A stretch of 64,000 nucleotides of DNA from Cesiribacter sp964504565 (GTDB lineage Bacteria; Bacteroidota; Bacteroidia; Cytophagales; Cyclobacteriaceae): the NCBI GenBank assembly GCA_964504565.1, contig CAZDEY010000004.1, positions 186,001 through 250,000 on the forward strand. The letters run 5' to 3'. Position numbers and translations under genes: made by a program. Under the pieces are notes generated by a model. That model had not been told where the DNA came from, ran no database searches, and saw only the letters and a program-made list of their open reading frames with translations. Of the stretch, positions 17,165 through 26,081 are shown piece by piece. Each line of letters starts with the position of its first letter. The first letter of the stretch is position 1.

Positions 17165-18873
17165 TTAAATTTCCAGGTTGAATTTGCTGCGCCAGGTTTG
17201 GGCTTTTTCGTAGCCGGCATCGGCGTGGCGAATAACTCCCATAGCCGGGTCGGTATGCAGTACCCGATTCAAGCATCGGGCAGCGCGTTCAGTGCCATCG
17301 GCAACCACTACCATGCCGGCGTGCTGGCTGTAGCCAATACCTACGCCGCCACCGTGGTGAAAGCTAACCCAGGTGGCACCTCCGGTAGCATTGCCTAACA
17401 AGTTGAGTAATGGCCAGTCACTCACCGCATCACTACCATCCAACATACCTTCGGTTTCCCGATTGACCTCACCCGCCTACTGGCCGAGGAGCAAGGACNN
17501 NNNNNNNNGCCTATAACTATCGGTGCTTTAACCTGGCCGGTCTTCACCAGTTCGTTAAAAAGCTGGCCGGCCTGTTGGCGTTCGCCCATTCCTAACCAGC
17601 AAATACGGCACGGAAGCCCCTGAAAGGCAATTTTTTCCTGAGCGGCATCCAGCCAGCGGTGTAATCCTTTATTTTCCGGGAAAAGTTTTTTTAGGGCTTC
17701 GTCCGTAACTTTTATATCTTCCGGGTCTCCGCTTAGTGCTGCCCAGCGGAACGGGCCGCGCCCCTCACAAAACTGCGGACGGATATACTCCGGCACAAAA
17801 CCTTTAAAATCAAACGCCCTTTCTTCGCCACCCTGGCGGGCAAATTCCCGAAGGTTATTGCCATAGTCGAAGGTTTTGGCGCCCCGCTTCTGCATTTCCA
17901 GCATAAAGCCTACGTGCCGAGCCATACTCTTCAGGCTTCTTTTTTTATATTCTGCAGGATTGGATTTTCTTAGTTCCGCTGCCTCTTTCAGGTTTAACCC
18001 ATTAGGTACGTAGCCATATATCGGATCGTGGGCCGAGGTTTGGTCGGTAAGCACATCCGGAATAATATTATCTGCCAGAAGCTTTTCCAATACATCACCA
18101 ATGTCACCTACTAAACCTATAGAAATAGCTTCGCCCTTTTTTTTCGCTTCCAGCGCCCACTCTTTAGCTTCCTCGTAGTCGTAGGTCATTTTGTCGCAGT
18201 AGCGAGTTTCAACCCGCTTCTTAATCCGTTCCGGGTCAACATCTACCCCCAAGTACGTGCCACCGGCTATTGTGGCTGCTAAGGGCTGAGCGCCGCCCAT
18301 ACCGCCTAAACCACCGCTAACTACCAACTTATGCTTCAGGCTTCCGCCAAAATGAGTTCGGCCGCATTCGGCAAAGGTTTCGTAGGTGCCCTGCACTATA
18401 CCCTGGCTGCCAATATATATCCAGGAACCGGCCGTCATTTGGCCGTACATCATTAGGCCACGTTCTTTTAGCTCCTGAAAATGCTCCCAGGTAGCCCAGG
18501 CCGGAACTAGATTTGAATTGGCAATTAGTACCCGCGGAGCTTCCGGGTGGGTAGGGATAATGCCTACCGGTTTGCCGCTTTGAACCAACAAACTCTGATC
18601 ATCCTCAAGATTCAGCAGGCACTCAATTATTTTCTCCAGACTTTCCCGGTTTCGCGCGGCCTGGCCGGTTCCGCCATACACAATCAACTCCGAAGGGTCT
18701 TCGGCAACTTCATCATCCAGGTTATTCAACAGCATGCGCAGGGCAGCCTCGGTTTGCCAGCTTTTGGCATGTAAGGTGGTGCCATGAGGTGCTTTGTAGT
18801 GCGGGTGGTTGGCGTATTTAGAAAGAAACTCGGAAGTCTTGTTCCCAGCTTCCGTAGAGGTTGTATTGTTCAT
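17165..18873 (-). CDS. hutU: Urocanate hydratase, interrupted by an assembly gap
   Basis: Second enzyme of the pathway: urocanate plus water gives 4-imidazolone-5-propanoate, using tightly bound NAD. The start at ATG 18873 gives an N-terminus leading to YANHPHYKAPHGTTLHAKSW, the family signature. NAD-binding regions such as VSGGLGGMGGAQPLAA and the active-site region CRICWLGMGERQQAG are seen. A 10-N gap at 17499-17508 breaks it after KAPIVIG. The frame resumes at RETEGMLDGSDAVSDWPLLN and runs to 17165. The roughly 34 bases next to the gap (17465-17498) do not fit the family and contain an in-frame stop, so they are probably a contig-end artefact. The gene is likely intact in the organism. It overlaps hutH by 56 bases. 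Confidence 0.9.
17499..17508. other. Assembly gap in hutU
   Basis: Ten N of unknown true length. The conserved active-site stretch between KAPIVIG and RETEGM of urocanate hydratase is missing here. Confidence 0.95.
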
Positions 18874-20389
18874 CTTGGGCAATTTTTTCTGTTAATTGTT
18901 GCAGCTCCTGTTCACTTACTATCTTATGAAGCACCTGAATATCATCAGCAAAAACCCGGTCCTCCTCAGCGTGGTCAATGCGGCTACGTACCAGCTCGTG
19001 GCAGGCATCCAGCAATCTACTACTGCGCATGGGGCGTCGGTAATCGAAAGCCTGAGCAGCACATAGTAATTCTATTGAAAGGACATTCTCCAAATTATCC
19101 AGCACCTGATTTAAGCGGCGGCTGCTGATTGATCCCATACTTACGTGGTCTTCCTGACCCAAACTACTCGGAATACTATCGGCGCTGGGCGGGAAGCATA
19201 GGCTCTTATTCTCACTAACTAAGGCGGCTGAGGTGTATTGCGGAATCATAAAGCCGCTATTAATGCCCGTATCACGCATCAGTAATTCGGGCAGTCCATC
19301 AACCCCACCTTCCAGTAGCAAATAAATGCGGCGGTCGCTAATATTGCCAAGTTCGGCGCTGGCCAGGGTGGCATAATCAAGCGGAAGGGCCATGGGCTGA
19401 CCGTGGAAGTTACCGCCGCTTATCGTTTTATTAGCACTAAAAATTACAGGATTATCAGTTACAGAATTGAGTTCTACTTCCAGAATCTCGTTTAAATGGA
19501 GCCAACTGTTGCGGCTAGCACCGTGAACCTGGGGTATGCAGCGTAAGGAGTAGGGATCTTGTACGCGGCCGCAGTTAGCGTGCGAGGCCACCATTTCGCT
19601 ATCCTTAAGCAGAAGCCTCATTCTATGGGCAACATACTGGGAGCCTTTGTAGGGGCGTAAGCTATGCAAATCCGGATTGAAGGGGGAGGAGGAACCTAGT
19701 AAGCCTTCCAAGGTCATAGCGCCGACTATATCGGCGGTATCCAGGCAGTTACGCATTCGGTTCCAGCCGCGTACGGCATTAGCCAGAATAAATTGAGTGC
19801 CATTAATTAGTGCTAAGCCTTCTTTGGCTCCTAAGGCCAGCGGCTCAATACCTTCGCCCTGCATCATTTCAGCGGTGGCTACCCACTGATTTTTGTACCA
19901 AACTTTGCCTAAGCCAACCAAGGGTAAGCACAGGTGGGCTAGGGGGGCTAAATCGCCGCTGGCGCCCAAGGAGCCTTGCTGAGGTACATGGGGTAGAATA
20001 TCCTGTTGCAAGTGCCAGTGCAAGCGTTCCAGAACCTCCAGGCTGATGCCGGAAAAGCCTTTAGCCAAAGCATGAATTTTGGTAATCAGCATTAAGCGAA
20101 CTACCTCGTTGGATGTATCGGGGCCAACGCCTACGCTGTGGCTGCGTAAAATGTTCTCCTGAAGCTGACGGGTTTGGCCGGCCGATATGATTTTATTGCA
20201 CAGCGAACCGAAGCCGGTATTAATACCATAAACTATTTTTCCTCTATCTACAATTTCATCTACAGCGGAACGGCTGGCGATTACTGCTTCAATGGTAGCC
20301 GAGGGAATTTCCGCACTTAACTGTCGGCGGGCTATGGCTAAGGCAGCAGCCGGCTTAAGGTAATCTTGTCCAAACTGGAATTTCTTCAT
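18818..20389 (-). CDS. hutH: Histidine ammonia-lyase
   Basis: First enzyme of histidine degradation: removes ammonia from L-histidine to give urocanate. A 523-residue protein of the usual length. The MIO prosthetic group forms from Ala-Ser-Gly at about 143-145 in GSLGASGDLAPLAHL. YGINTGFGSLCN (about 54-65) carries the catalytic Tyr, and LQDPYSLRC-type VQDPYSLRCIPQVHGA and SVTDNPVIF are conserved substrate-binding parts. It lies 94 bases downstream of the DUF819 gene and leads into hutU. The order H-U-I-G is co-directional. Confidence 0.95.
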   Translation of the reverse strand: MKKFQFGQDYLKPAAALAIARRQLSAEIPSATIEAVIASRSAVDEIVDRGKIVYGINTGFGSLCNKIISAGQTRQLQENILRSHSVGVGPDTSNEVVRLMLITKIHALAKGFSGISLEVLERLHWHLQQDILPHVPQQGSLGASGDLAPLAHLCLPLVGLGKVWYKNQWVATAEMMQGEGIEPLALGAKEGLALINGTQFILANAVRGWNRMRNCLDTADIVGAMTLEGLLGSSSPFNPDLHSLRPYKGSQYVAHRMRLLLKDSEMVASHANCGRVQDPYSLRCIPQVHGASRNSWLHLNEILEVELNSVTDNPVIFSANKTISGGNFHGQPMALPLDYATLASAELGNISDRRIYLLLEGGVDGLPELLMRDTGINSGFMIPQYTSAALVSENKSLCFPPSADSIPSSLGQEDHVSMGSISSRRLNQVLDNLENVLSIELLCAAQAFDYRRPMRSSRLLDACHELVRSRIDHAEEDRVFADDIQVLHKIVSEQELQQLTEKIAQDEQYNLYGSWEQDFRVSF

Positions 20390-20483
20390 ACAAATTACTC
20401 CTTAGGTTCAAAACTACTAAAAATTGCCTGGCTTACCAGCACCAAAATAAAGTTGATAAAGCAGTTCAATCGTTTGAAAAGCT

Positions 20484-21578
20484 CTATAGGCCTAGTAGGT
20501 AGGCTACTCCTAATCCTAAAAAGTTACCAAGAGCATAGCCAAGTAACCCGCAGCTTATACCTGCGGCAACAAGATCTGGGCGCTGAATTTTTTGGCAGAT
20601 AGTGGCTATAAAGGGTGGGCCAAATACTGCCGCTACTGAGGCAACTACCGTATTGTCCCGGTCTTGGTGGAAGGTAAAGGCTAAAAGGTACGTAACCAAA
20701 AGAGCAATGCCGATAACTATCGCCACAAACGGTAAAACTTCGCGGGCATTTTCTAAAATTAGGGTAAGGTTGGATTGCGCCCCCAGACTAAGGGCAAATA
20801 CCAGAAGAAACCAATAACCAACCTGATAGCTGCCGGTAGTAAATTTCCCCAGGCTGCTACTGCCCACCAGTAAACTAAGGGCAGAAATAACCAGGAAGAA
20901 CAAGGCTTCGTTTAGTTCTTCAAAAAATGCTGAAATTATAAGGTAGCTCAGGGTTATAGTTATAGCTGAAAAAATTAAGGTTACTATAATATTCAAGAAT
21001 CTGGGCGAAGTTTCAAGGGCAGTTACTTGACTAGCCTCGGAATGGTTTCTGCCTGTTAAGAAGTAACTAATTATACGCGGACCTACGGTTAGCAGAAATA
21101 TTAAATAGACGGCACTAAATAGGGTATCGCCGGCATTGAGCAGCACAAACAGCGATTCCGGGGCATTAAGGGCCGTACCTACGGCACTTAAATTAGGCGT
21201 GCCGCCGCTATATACACCGGCCAGCATAGCGGCACTTTGCGTATTGGCTACAGTACCATTACCAAGGCTCCAGTACGCAATAACTGAACCCAAGCCTGCC
21301 CCCAGCACGGCAAATGAAAATGAGGGCAGCATTCGCCGGGACTGTTTTATAATTAGTCCGACAGGTGCGGAAAACAGCACCGCAGGAATAGAAAATACTA
21401 CGCTGATTTCCGTAAGGGTTTTTAAAGTATCACTGTTTAGGTGCCTGCCTAACGTATTAGCAGCTATAATACCAATAATATACGCCAGGGTAATACCGCC
21501 TAAGTTTTTCCCAATCCTGGTATTACGTTCTACCCATAATAAAACAAAGGCTAATAATAGCAAACCAATTATCAGCAT
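20484..21578 (-). CDS. DUF819 family membrane protein
   Basis: An integral membrane protein of about 364 residues from ATG 21578 (a TTG seven codons upstream is less likely). About ten hydrophobic segments are visible, starting MLIIGLLLLAFVLLWVER, with the family-typical SAAMLAGVYSGGTPNLSAVGTAL and FGPPFIATICQKIQRPDLVA near the end. DUF819 proteins resemble transporters with an inverted repeat, but few have been tested. Here it is the first gene of the hut operon, so uptake of histidine or urocanate, or export of a product, is a reasonable inference from position only. Confidence 0.85.
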   Translation of the reverse strand: MLIIGLLLLAFVLLWVERNTRIGKNLGGITLAYIIGIIAANTLGRHLNSDTLKTLTEISVVFSIPAVLFSAPVGLIIKQSRRMLPSFSFAVLGAGLGSVIAYWSLGNGTVANTQSAAMLAGVYSGGTPNLSAVGTALNAPESLFVLLNAGDTLFSAVYLIFLLTVGPRIISYFLTGRNHSEASQVTALETSPRFLNIIVTLIFSAITITLSYLIISAFFEELNEALFFLVISALSLLVGSSSLGKFTTGSYQVGYWFLLVFALSLGAQSNLTLILENAREVLPFVAIVIGIALLVTYLLAFTFHQDRDNTVVASVAAVFGPPFIATICQKIQRPDLVAAGISCGLLGYALGNFLGLGVAYLLGL

Positions 21579-21631
21579 GAGAGAAGAAATGTAGGCCAAG
21601 CTTTAATTTTTGAAGGGTCTATAAAAAACTA

Positions 21632-21666
21632 AACCTCAGAATTTACTAATGGTAAATTCTGAGGTT
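21632..21666 (-). terminator. Terminator of the tRNA-Arg gene
   Basis: A 15-base perfect stem (AACCTCAGAATTTAC at 21632-21646 with its complement at 21652-21666). On the minus strand it is followed by TTTAGTTTTTTAT. It separates the tRNA from the DUF819-hut operon. Confidence 0.85.
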
Positions 21667-21672
21667 AGGAAG

Positions 21673-21746
21673 TGCACCCGGCAGGGTTCGAACCTGCAAC
21701 CTTCAGAACCGGAATCTGAAATTCTATCCAGTTGAACTACGGGAGC
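21673..21746 (-). tRNA. tRNA-Arg (anticodon CCG)
   Basis: The cloverleaf folds fully: D arm GTTC...GAAT, anticodon stem TCAGA/TCTGA with loop TTCCGGT giving CCG (reads CGG), T arm GCAGG TTCGAAC CCTGC, and discriminator A. CCA is not encoded. The acceptor stem GCTCCCG/CGGGTGC has a U3-U70 mismatch. The gene has its own promoter and terminator. Confidence 0.95.
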
Positions 21747-21757
21747 TTATTGAAGCA

Positions 21758-21789
21758 CAAAAGTAGGCCATTGCTTATTAATCTTCAAA
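21758..21789 (-). promoter_or_regulatory. Bacteroidetes-type promoter for tRNA-Arg
   Basis: On the minus strand, TTTG (21789-21786), a 20-base spacer, and TACTTTTG (21765-21758) match the TTTG/TAnnTTTG pattern exactly and lie 11 bases from the tRNA 5' end. Confidence 0.7.
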
Positions 21790-22102
21790 CTTAATAAGGT
21801 AAATATACTAGCTGGTAGGCTAAAATATTCCGTATAAGCTAGTTATACTGCTTTAAGAATTAAGCTATAACCTTGGGGGAACATCAGTGTAACAACTTAG
21901 ACTAAAGACTTTACTTTCGCAATTATAAAAAAATCAACCAATTGTAGTTGCCTGCCTCGATATATAGTATTAAGATTAATTATCACCTTCTGTCAATTTA
22001 AAACCTTATATTAAAATAATCTTTAGCCAAATTATTTATTTAAATAGTGCTATAATTAGTTATATAATTCTATAAATTAAAGGTTAACTAACCTTAAGTT
22101 TT
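21790..22102. other. AT-rich upstream region of the sensor kinase gene
   Basis: About 310 bases without a gene. The only clear element is a 16-base inverted repeat at 22080-22095 (AAGGTTA, two bases, TAACCTT), which ends 7 bases before the TTG start of the kinase. It could be an operator or could fold over the ribosome binding site. No consensus promoter could be placed with confidence. Confidence 0.4.
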
Positions 22103-25100
22103 TTGAATAATAATTTTAAGCTATACCTAACAACTATTGTAGCATTTTGGGTGCTGCTTATTAGCCTGGGCCAAACGGTTTACGGCCAAAAAAATTTAGA
22201 ATACGGCACACCTTTAATTACAAATTTCACAGTAAAAGATTACCGGCAGGGAGCCCAGAATTTCGCATTGGCTCAAAATACCCACGGACAAATTTTTGTG
22301 GGTAATTCTAACGGGGTAATGGTATACGAAGGGAATTTCTGGAAAACGTACAAGGTCAATAATTTATCGGAGGTTCATTCATTATTTGCCGATACGCTCA
22401 CTAATAGGGTTTACGTAGGCGCGCAGGGCGAAATAGGCTATTTAAAGTTAGATGAAGGCAAGCGGAAATATGCTTACCAATCCCTTTTAAATGTATTAGA
22501 TAAAAATACCCCTGATTTTCACGATGTATACCAAATAAATAGAATATGCAATACTCTATACTTTCACACAAATACTGCACTAATTGTATATAATAAAGGG
22601 CAGTTCCGCTTTGTAAAGCTAGAAGTTAATAATAGTCGGTTGTTCTTTGTAAATGGTAAAATTCTTATTTATCAAGCCGGCGAAGGCGTGCAGCAGCTCA
22701 ATTTAAGTACTCTAAACTTGACCCCTACGAATTGGAATAAAGAGAACGGTCAGGTACTAGGTATAATTCCGCACTTTAAAGGAGAACTTTGGCTTACAAA
22801 AGAGCAGGGTTTTTACCTGAGAAGCGAGAAAGAGTTTAAACCCTGGTCCAGCCCGGTAGATAGCCTACTGCATAATAAAACCTCATTTTTGTATTCATTA
22901 CCTAATCAGAAAATAGCCGTTGGGACACTTAGAAACGGATTGATTATCTTAAATTCGGATGGCTCACTAAACTGCTGGATAAACGAGCAGGATGGCCTGG
23001 TAAGTAACACAGTTTGGGCAGTATTGGCCGATCAGGGTAGAAACATTATCTGGACAGCCCAAAACAACGGTATCAGTAAGTTGGATATTGGGTTACCGTA
23101 CCGAGTTTTTAATTCAAAAGGTGTTATAGACAATCAGTTTTTTACTTTACAGGAATTTAATAATTACGTATACGCCGCCGGTAGTTCAGGCTTGTGGCGG
23201 CTTCCTTTACAAAATGATAGCAATACACAGCAATTTGAGCTGGTTGAAGAATTAAAAGACAGGGCCTGGTTTTTAGCACCGTATAATTATGATTCAACAT
23301 CCGAATTGCTGATATCAAGTAACGCGGGTTTGCACTCGATTAATGAAAATAATAGTTTACAAACTATACTGGAGGATGTACGATGTTGGTATATATTGCC
23401 GCTAAGGAGCTACCCGGGTTATGTATTTCTTAATTCGGCTACCGGTTTTAAACTGCTCAGCAAAAAATCTGGCAAATGGAAGGTTTATAAAAACCTGCCA
23501 ACCCCTAAAAATAGTTTTTATTATTTTGCCGAAGACCGGGAAGGTAATATTTGGGCCAATAGCCCGACTAGTGGCCTGTTTAAGTTCTCTTTTCCTAGCG
23601 GTATTAATGGTAAATTAGCTTATGAATTGTATAATGATACGCAGGGGCTTCCCAGTCACCTAAATAACGTACCGTTTTTGGTGGGCGATAGCCTGATAGT
23701 TGGTACTATTAAGGGAGCGCACTACTACCAAAAACCTACTAATAGCTTTAAGCCGCATAGCTTATTAAATACCCAGATATTACCGGGCCTCGACTGCCGG
23801 TTGAGCTGGTTGGAAGAAGACGATTCTTCGCGTTTATATTATGTGTACGGGCAGGAAAAAGAAAACGGCTACTACCATAAGGCCGGTTACGCCCGGCGTG
23901 ATGATTCTGGGAAATTTAAGGTAAGTACTAAAGCGTTTCAACCTATTGAAGATAGCAAAATAAATGATTTTTTAGTGGTTGATGAAAACTCGGTTTTTCT
24001 GGCTACCTCTTCGGGTATTTTCTTTACTAAGCCGGAGGTTAAACAGCAAAACGGGCCCAAAATTTACTTGTCCTCGCTAAAAGTTTTTAACCCGGACAGC
24101 CTGATAAACTTTAACGGAACCACCTTACGTAAGCCTGATCATGAAGATTTAACGTTTAGCTTGCCCTATGAAAATAATACGTTTTCGGTAAATGTAGGAA
24201 CCTATCGGCCTAAAAAGCAGCATTCTATTCAGTACCAATATTGGGTTGCGGGTTTAGAAGAGAACTGGGGTCCCTGGACGGTTTCGTCAGTACGGGAGTT
24301 TAGCCAATTGCGCGAAGGTACCTATACCCTGTACGTGAGGGCACAAGATCAAAATTATCAACCGGGGGAAGTACTGGCTATTCCTTTTGAGATATTGACG
24401 CCTTGGTATAGGAGCGGTTGGGCGTTACTTCTTTATGGTCTCGGAATACTATGTATAATATGGTTATTTGGATTTGTTTATAATCTAAGACTAAAAAACC
24501 GAACCCTCTGGCTAGAAAAAGTAGTGGGGGAACGTACTTCTGAAATCAGTCGCCGAAATCAGGAGATTGAAGAGAAGAATAAACTTTTACAGGAAAAATC
24601 GCGGAAAATTGAACTTCAATCGTCAGCTATTTTAAACAAAAACCAGGCCTTGGAGGCGGCAAAATATACTATAGCCCAGCAGCTTGATGAACTAAAAAAT
24701 GTAAACTCGGTACTGGAAACCAAGGTAACCCAACGCACTGCCGAGCTTCAACGGGCCTATAAAGAGTTACTTCTGCTTAAAGAAGAATTGGACACTTTTA
24801 TATACAAAAGCTCGCACGATATAAACGGCCCCCTGATGCGCTTACGAGGCCTTTGCCAGGTGGCTCAATTAGAAGTTAAAAATGAAAACGAAAAGAGCTA
24901 CCTGAATTTACTGTGCGGAGAAACCGATCGAGCAATTTTCATACTAAAAAAGCTTCTGGTTTTTTACGATGTAAAGAATAAGGAACCGATTATGAATTGG
25001 CTGCCCTGCCATATGCTGGTTGAAGATTTGGAACGCCAATTGAGCCAGCGCAATTTATTGGAATACGCTAATATTAGTTGGTTTATACACCCTGAGGTAA

Positions 25101-25486
25101 ATTATATTATTACCGATAAAAGCTTGCTGCAAATAATTCTATATCAGATGCTGGAGAATGCTATTAGCTACCGGCAAAGTAAAATAGCCAATATTGAAGT
25201 GAACCTGCAAGCCCAGGGTGCCGGCCAAATTAGAATTGATGTTTTGGACGATGGAATTGGTATTCCGGCTGCGGCCCAAGATAAAGTATTTAAGATGTTC
25301 TACCGGGCAACGGTAAAATCAGCTGGCCCAGGCATGGGTTTATACACCGCCCGCACTGCCGTTATGAAATTGGGCGGTACAATTGAGCTATCGGCTACTA
25401 GTGCCCGCACCCACTTTATAATTATACTGCCCACCCGCCACTCCGAACAACGCCCTCATATAGCGGTTGAACACATTAGCAGCTAA
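22103..25486 (+). CDS. Two-component sensor histidine kinase with periplasmic propeller sensor
   Basis: A 1127-residue protein beginning at TTG 22103, since the signal peptide (FWVLLISLGQTVYGQ) follows at once and no ATG precedes it. Residues about 30-690 resemble the two-propeller sensor region of reg_prop type, with repeats such as GNIWANSPTSGLFKF. Residues about 700-770 form the Y_Y_Y beta-sandwich (YQYWVAGLEENWGPW). One membrane helix follows (about 775-795), then a coiled coil (about 800-910), a phospho-acceptor segment with His in SSHDINGPLMRL, and an HATPase domain with N box MLENAISYRQ and G box DVLDDGIGIP and GPGMGLYTAR. No receiver or regulator gene is adjacent. The ligand is unknown; relatives sense polysaccharides or development cues. 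Confidence 0.88.
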   Translation: MNNNFKLYLTTIVAFWVLLISLGQTVYGQKNLEYGTPLITNFTVKDYRQGAQNFALAQNTHGQIFVGNSNGVMVYEGNFWKTYKVNNLSEVHSLFADTLTNRVYVGAQGEIGYLKLDEGKRKYAYQSLLNVLDKNTPDFHDVYQINRICNTLYFHTNTALIVYNKGQFRFVKLEVNNSRLFFVNGKILIYQAGEGVQQLNLSTLNLTPTNWNKENGQVLGIIPHFKGELWLTKEQGFYLRSEKEFKPWSSPVDSLLHNKTSFLYSLPNQKIAVGTLRNGLIILNSDGSLNCWINEQDGLVSNTVWAVLADQGRNIIWTAQNNGISKLDIGLPYRVFNSKGVIDNQFFTLQEFNNYVYAAGSSGLWRLPLQNDSNTQQFELVEELKDRAWFLAPYNYDSTSELLISSNAGLHSINENNSLQTILEDVRCWYILPLRSYPGYVFLNSATGFKLLSKKSGKWKVYKNLPTPKNSFYYFAEDREGNIWANSPTSGLFKFSFPSGINGKLAYELYNDTQGLPSHLNNVPFLVGDSLIVGTIKGAHYYQKPTNSFKPHSLLNTQILPGLDCRLSWLEEDDSSRLYYVYGQEKENGYYHKAGYARRDDSGKFKVSTKAFQPIEDSKINDFLVVDENSVFLATSSGIFFTKPEVKQQNGPKIYLSSLKVFNPDSLINFNGTTLRKPDHEDLTFSLPYENNTFSVNVGTYRPKKQHSIQYQYWVAGLEENWGPWTVSSVREFSQLREGTYTLYVRAQDQNYQPGEVLAIPFEILTPWYRSGWALLLYGLGILCIIWLFGFVYNLRLKNRTLWLEKVVGERTSEISRRNQEIEEKNKLLQEKSRKIELQSSAILNKNQALEAAKYTIAQQLDELKNVNSVLETKVTQRTAELQRAYKELLLLKEELDTFIYKSSHDINGPLMRLRGLCQVAQLEVKNENEKSYLNLLCGETDRAIFILKKLLVFYDVKNKEPIMNWLPCHMLVEDLERQLSQRNLLEYANISWFIHPEVNYIITDKSLLQIILYQMLENAISYRQSKIANIEVNLQAQGAGQIRIDVLDDGIGIPAAAQDKVFKMFYRATVKSAGPGMGLYTARTAVMKLGGTIELSATSARTHFIIILPTRHSEQRPHIAVEHISS

Positions 25487-25495
25487 AACGCAATT

Positions 25496-26035
25496 ATGGA
25501 TTTTTCTTGGCAACAAGTAGGTACGGTTATGCTTTCAGCACTGATAGCCTATGTAGCAGTAATATTATTTACCCGCTTAAACGGTTTGCGGAGCTTTTCT
25601 AAAATGAGCAGTTACGATTTTGCTATGACCGTGGCCATAGGTTCTATGATTGCGGCTACTGTGGTTAATAAAAAAATTATGTGGCTGGAAGGAACGGTAG
25701 GTTTGGGTACCATTTACCTATTGCAGCACGCCGCCAGCCGTATGCGGTTATGGTTCAATTGGTTTGAAGAGGCGGTAGATAATACCCCGGTACTTTTGAT
25801 GGTAAACGGTACCATACTGGAAGAAAATTTAAAGAAAAACAAGATAACCTCCGAGGACTTATATGCCAAGCTTAGAGAAGCCAACGTGCTTAAATTAGAA
25901 CAAGTTCAGGCAGTAATTCTGGAAACTACCGGCAGCATATCGGTACTGCACGCCGAGGACCCTCATACAAAAATTGATATGGAAATACTTGGTGGGGTAA
26001 AGGGCTTTCAGCCTGACAAAAACAAAAAGCCTTAA
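25496..26035 (+). CDS. DUF421 (YetF-like) membrane protein
   Basis: A 179-residue protein. Three hydrophobic segments lie in the first 80 residues (VMLSALIAYVAVILFTR, FAMTVAIGSMIAATVV, GTVGLGTIYLLQHAA), followed by the soluble alpha/beta domain typical of DUF421, with LMVNGTILEENLKKNKITSEDLYAKLR and VQAVILETTGSISVL. The family is widespread and poorly characterised. It starts 9 bases after the kinase stop, so it is probably co-transcribed with it, and it ends inside a strong terminator. Confidence 0.85.
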   Translation: MDFSWQQVGTVMLSALIAYVAVILFTRLNGLRSFSKMSSYDFAMTVAIGSMIAATVVNKKIMWLEGTVGLGTIYLLQHAASRMRLWFNWFEEAVDNTPVLLMVNGTILEENLKKNKITSEDLYAKLREANVLKLEQVQAVILETTGSISVLHAEDPHTKIDMEILGGVKGFQPDKNKKP

Positions 26036-26054
26036 CGGCTTCGTTAAGGCTTTT
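26025..26054. terminator. Strong terminator shared by convergent genes
   Basis: AAAAGCCTTAACG at 26025-26037 pairs perfectly with CGTTAAGGCTTTT at 26042-26054 across GCTT. It contains the DUF421 stop codon and also lies just beyond the end of sucC on the other strand. Confidence 0.9.
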
Positions 26055-26081
26055 GTAAGGTCTTACAAATTAAATCTTGAT

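Noticed and set aside
17165..18873. hutU as a pseudogene
   Set aside because: The only defect is at the 10-N gap; both sides match urocanate hydratase in the right frames.
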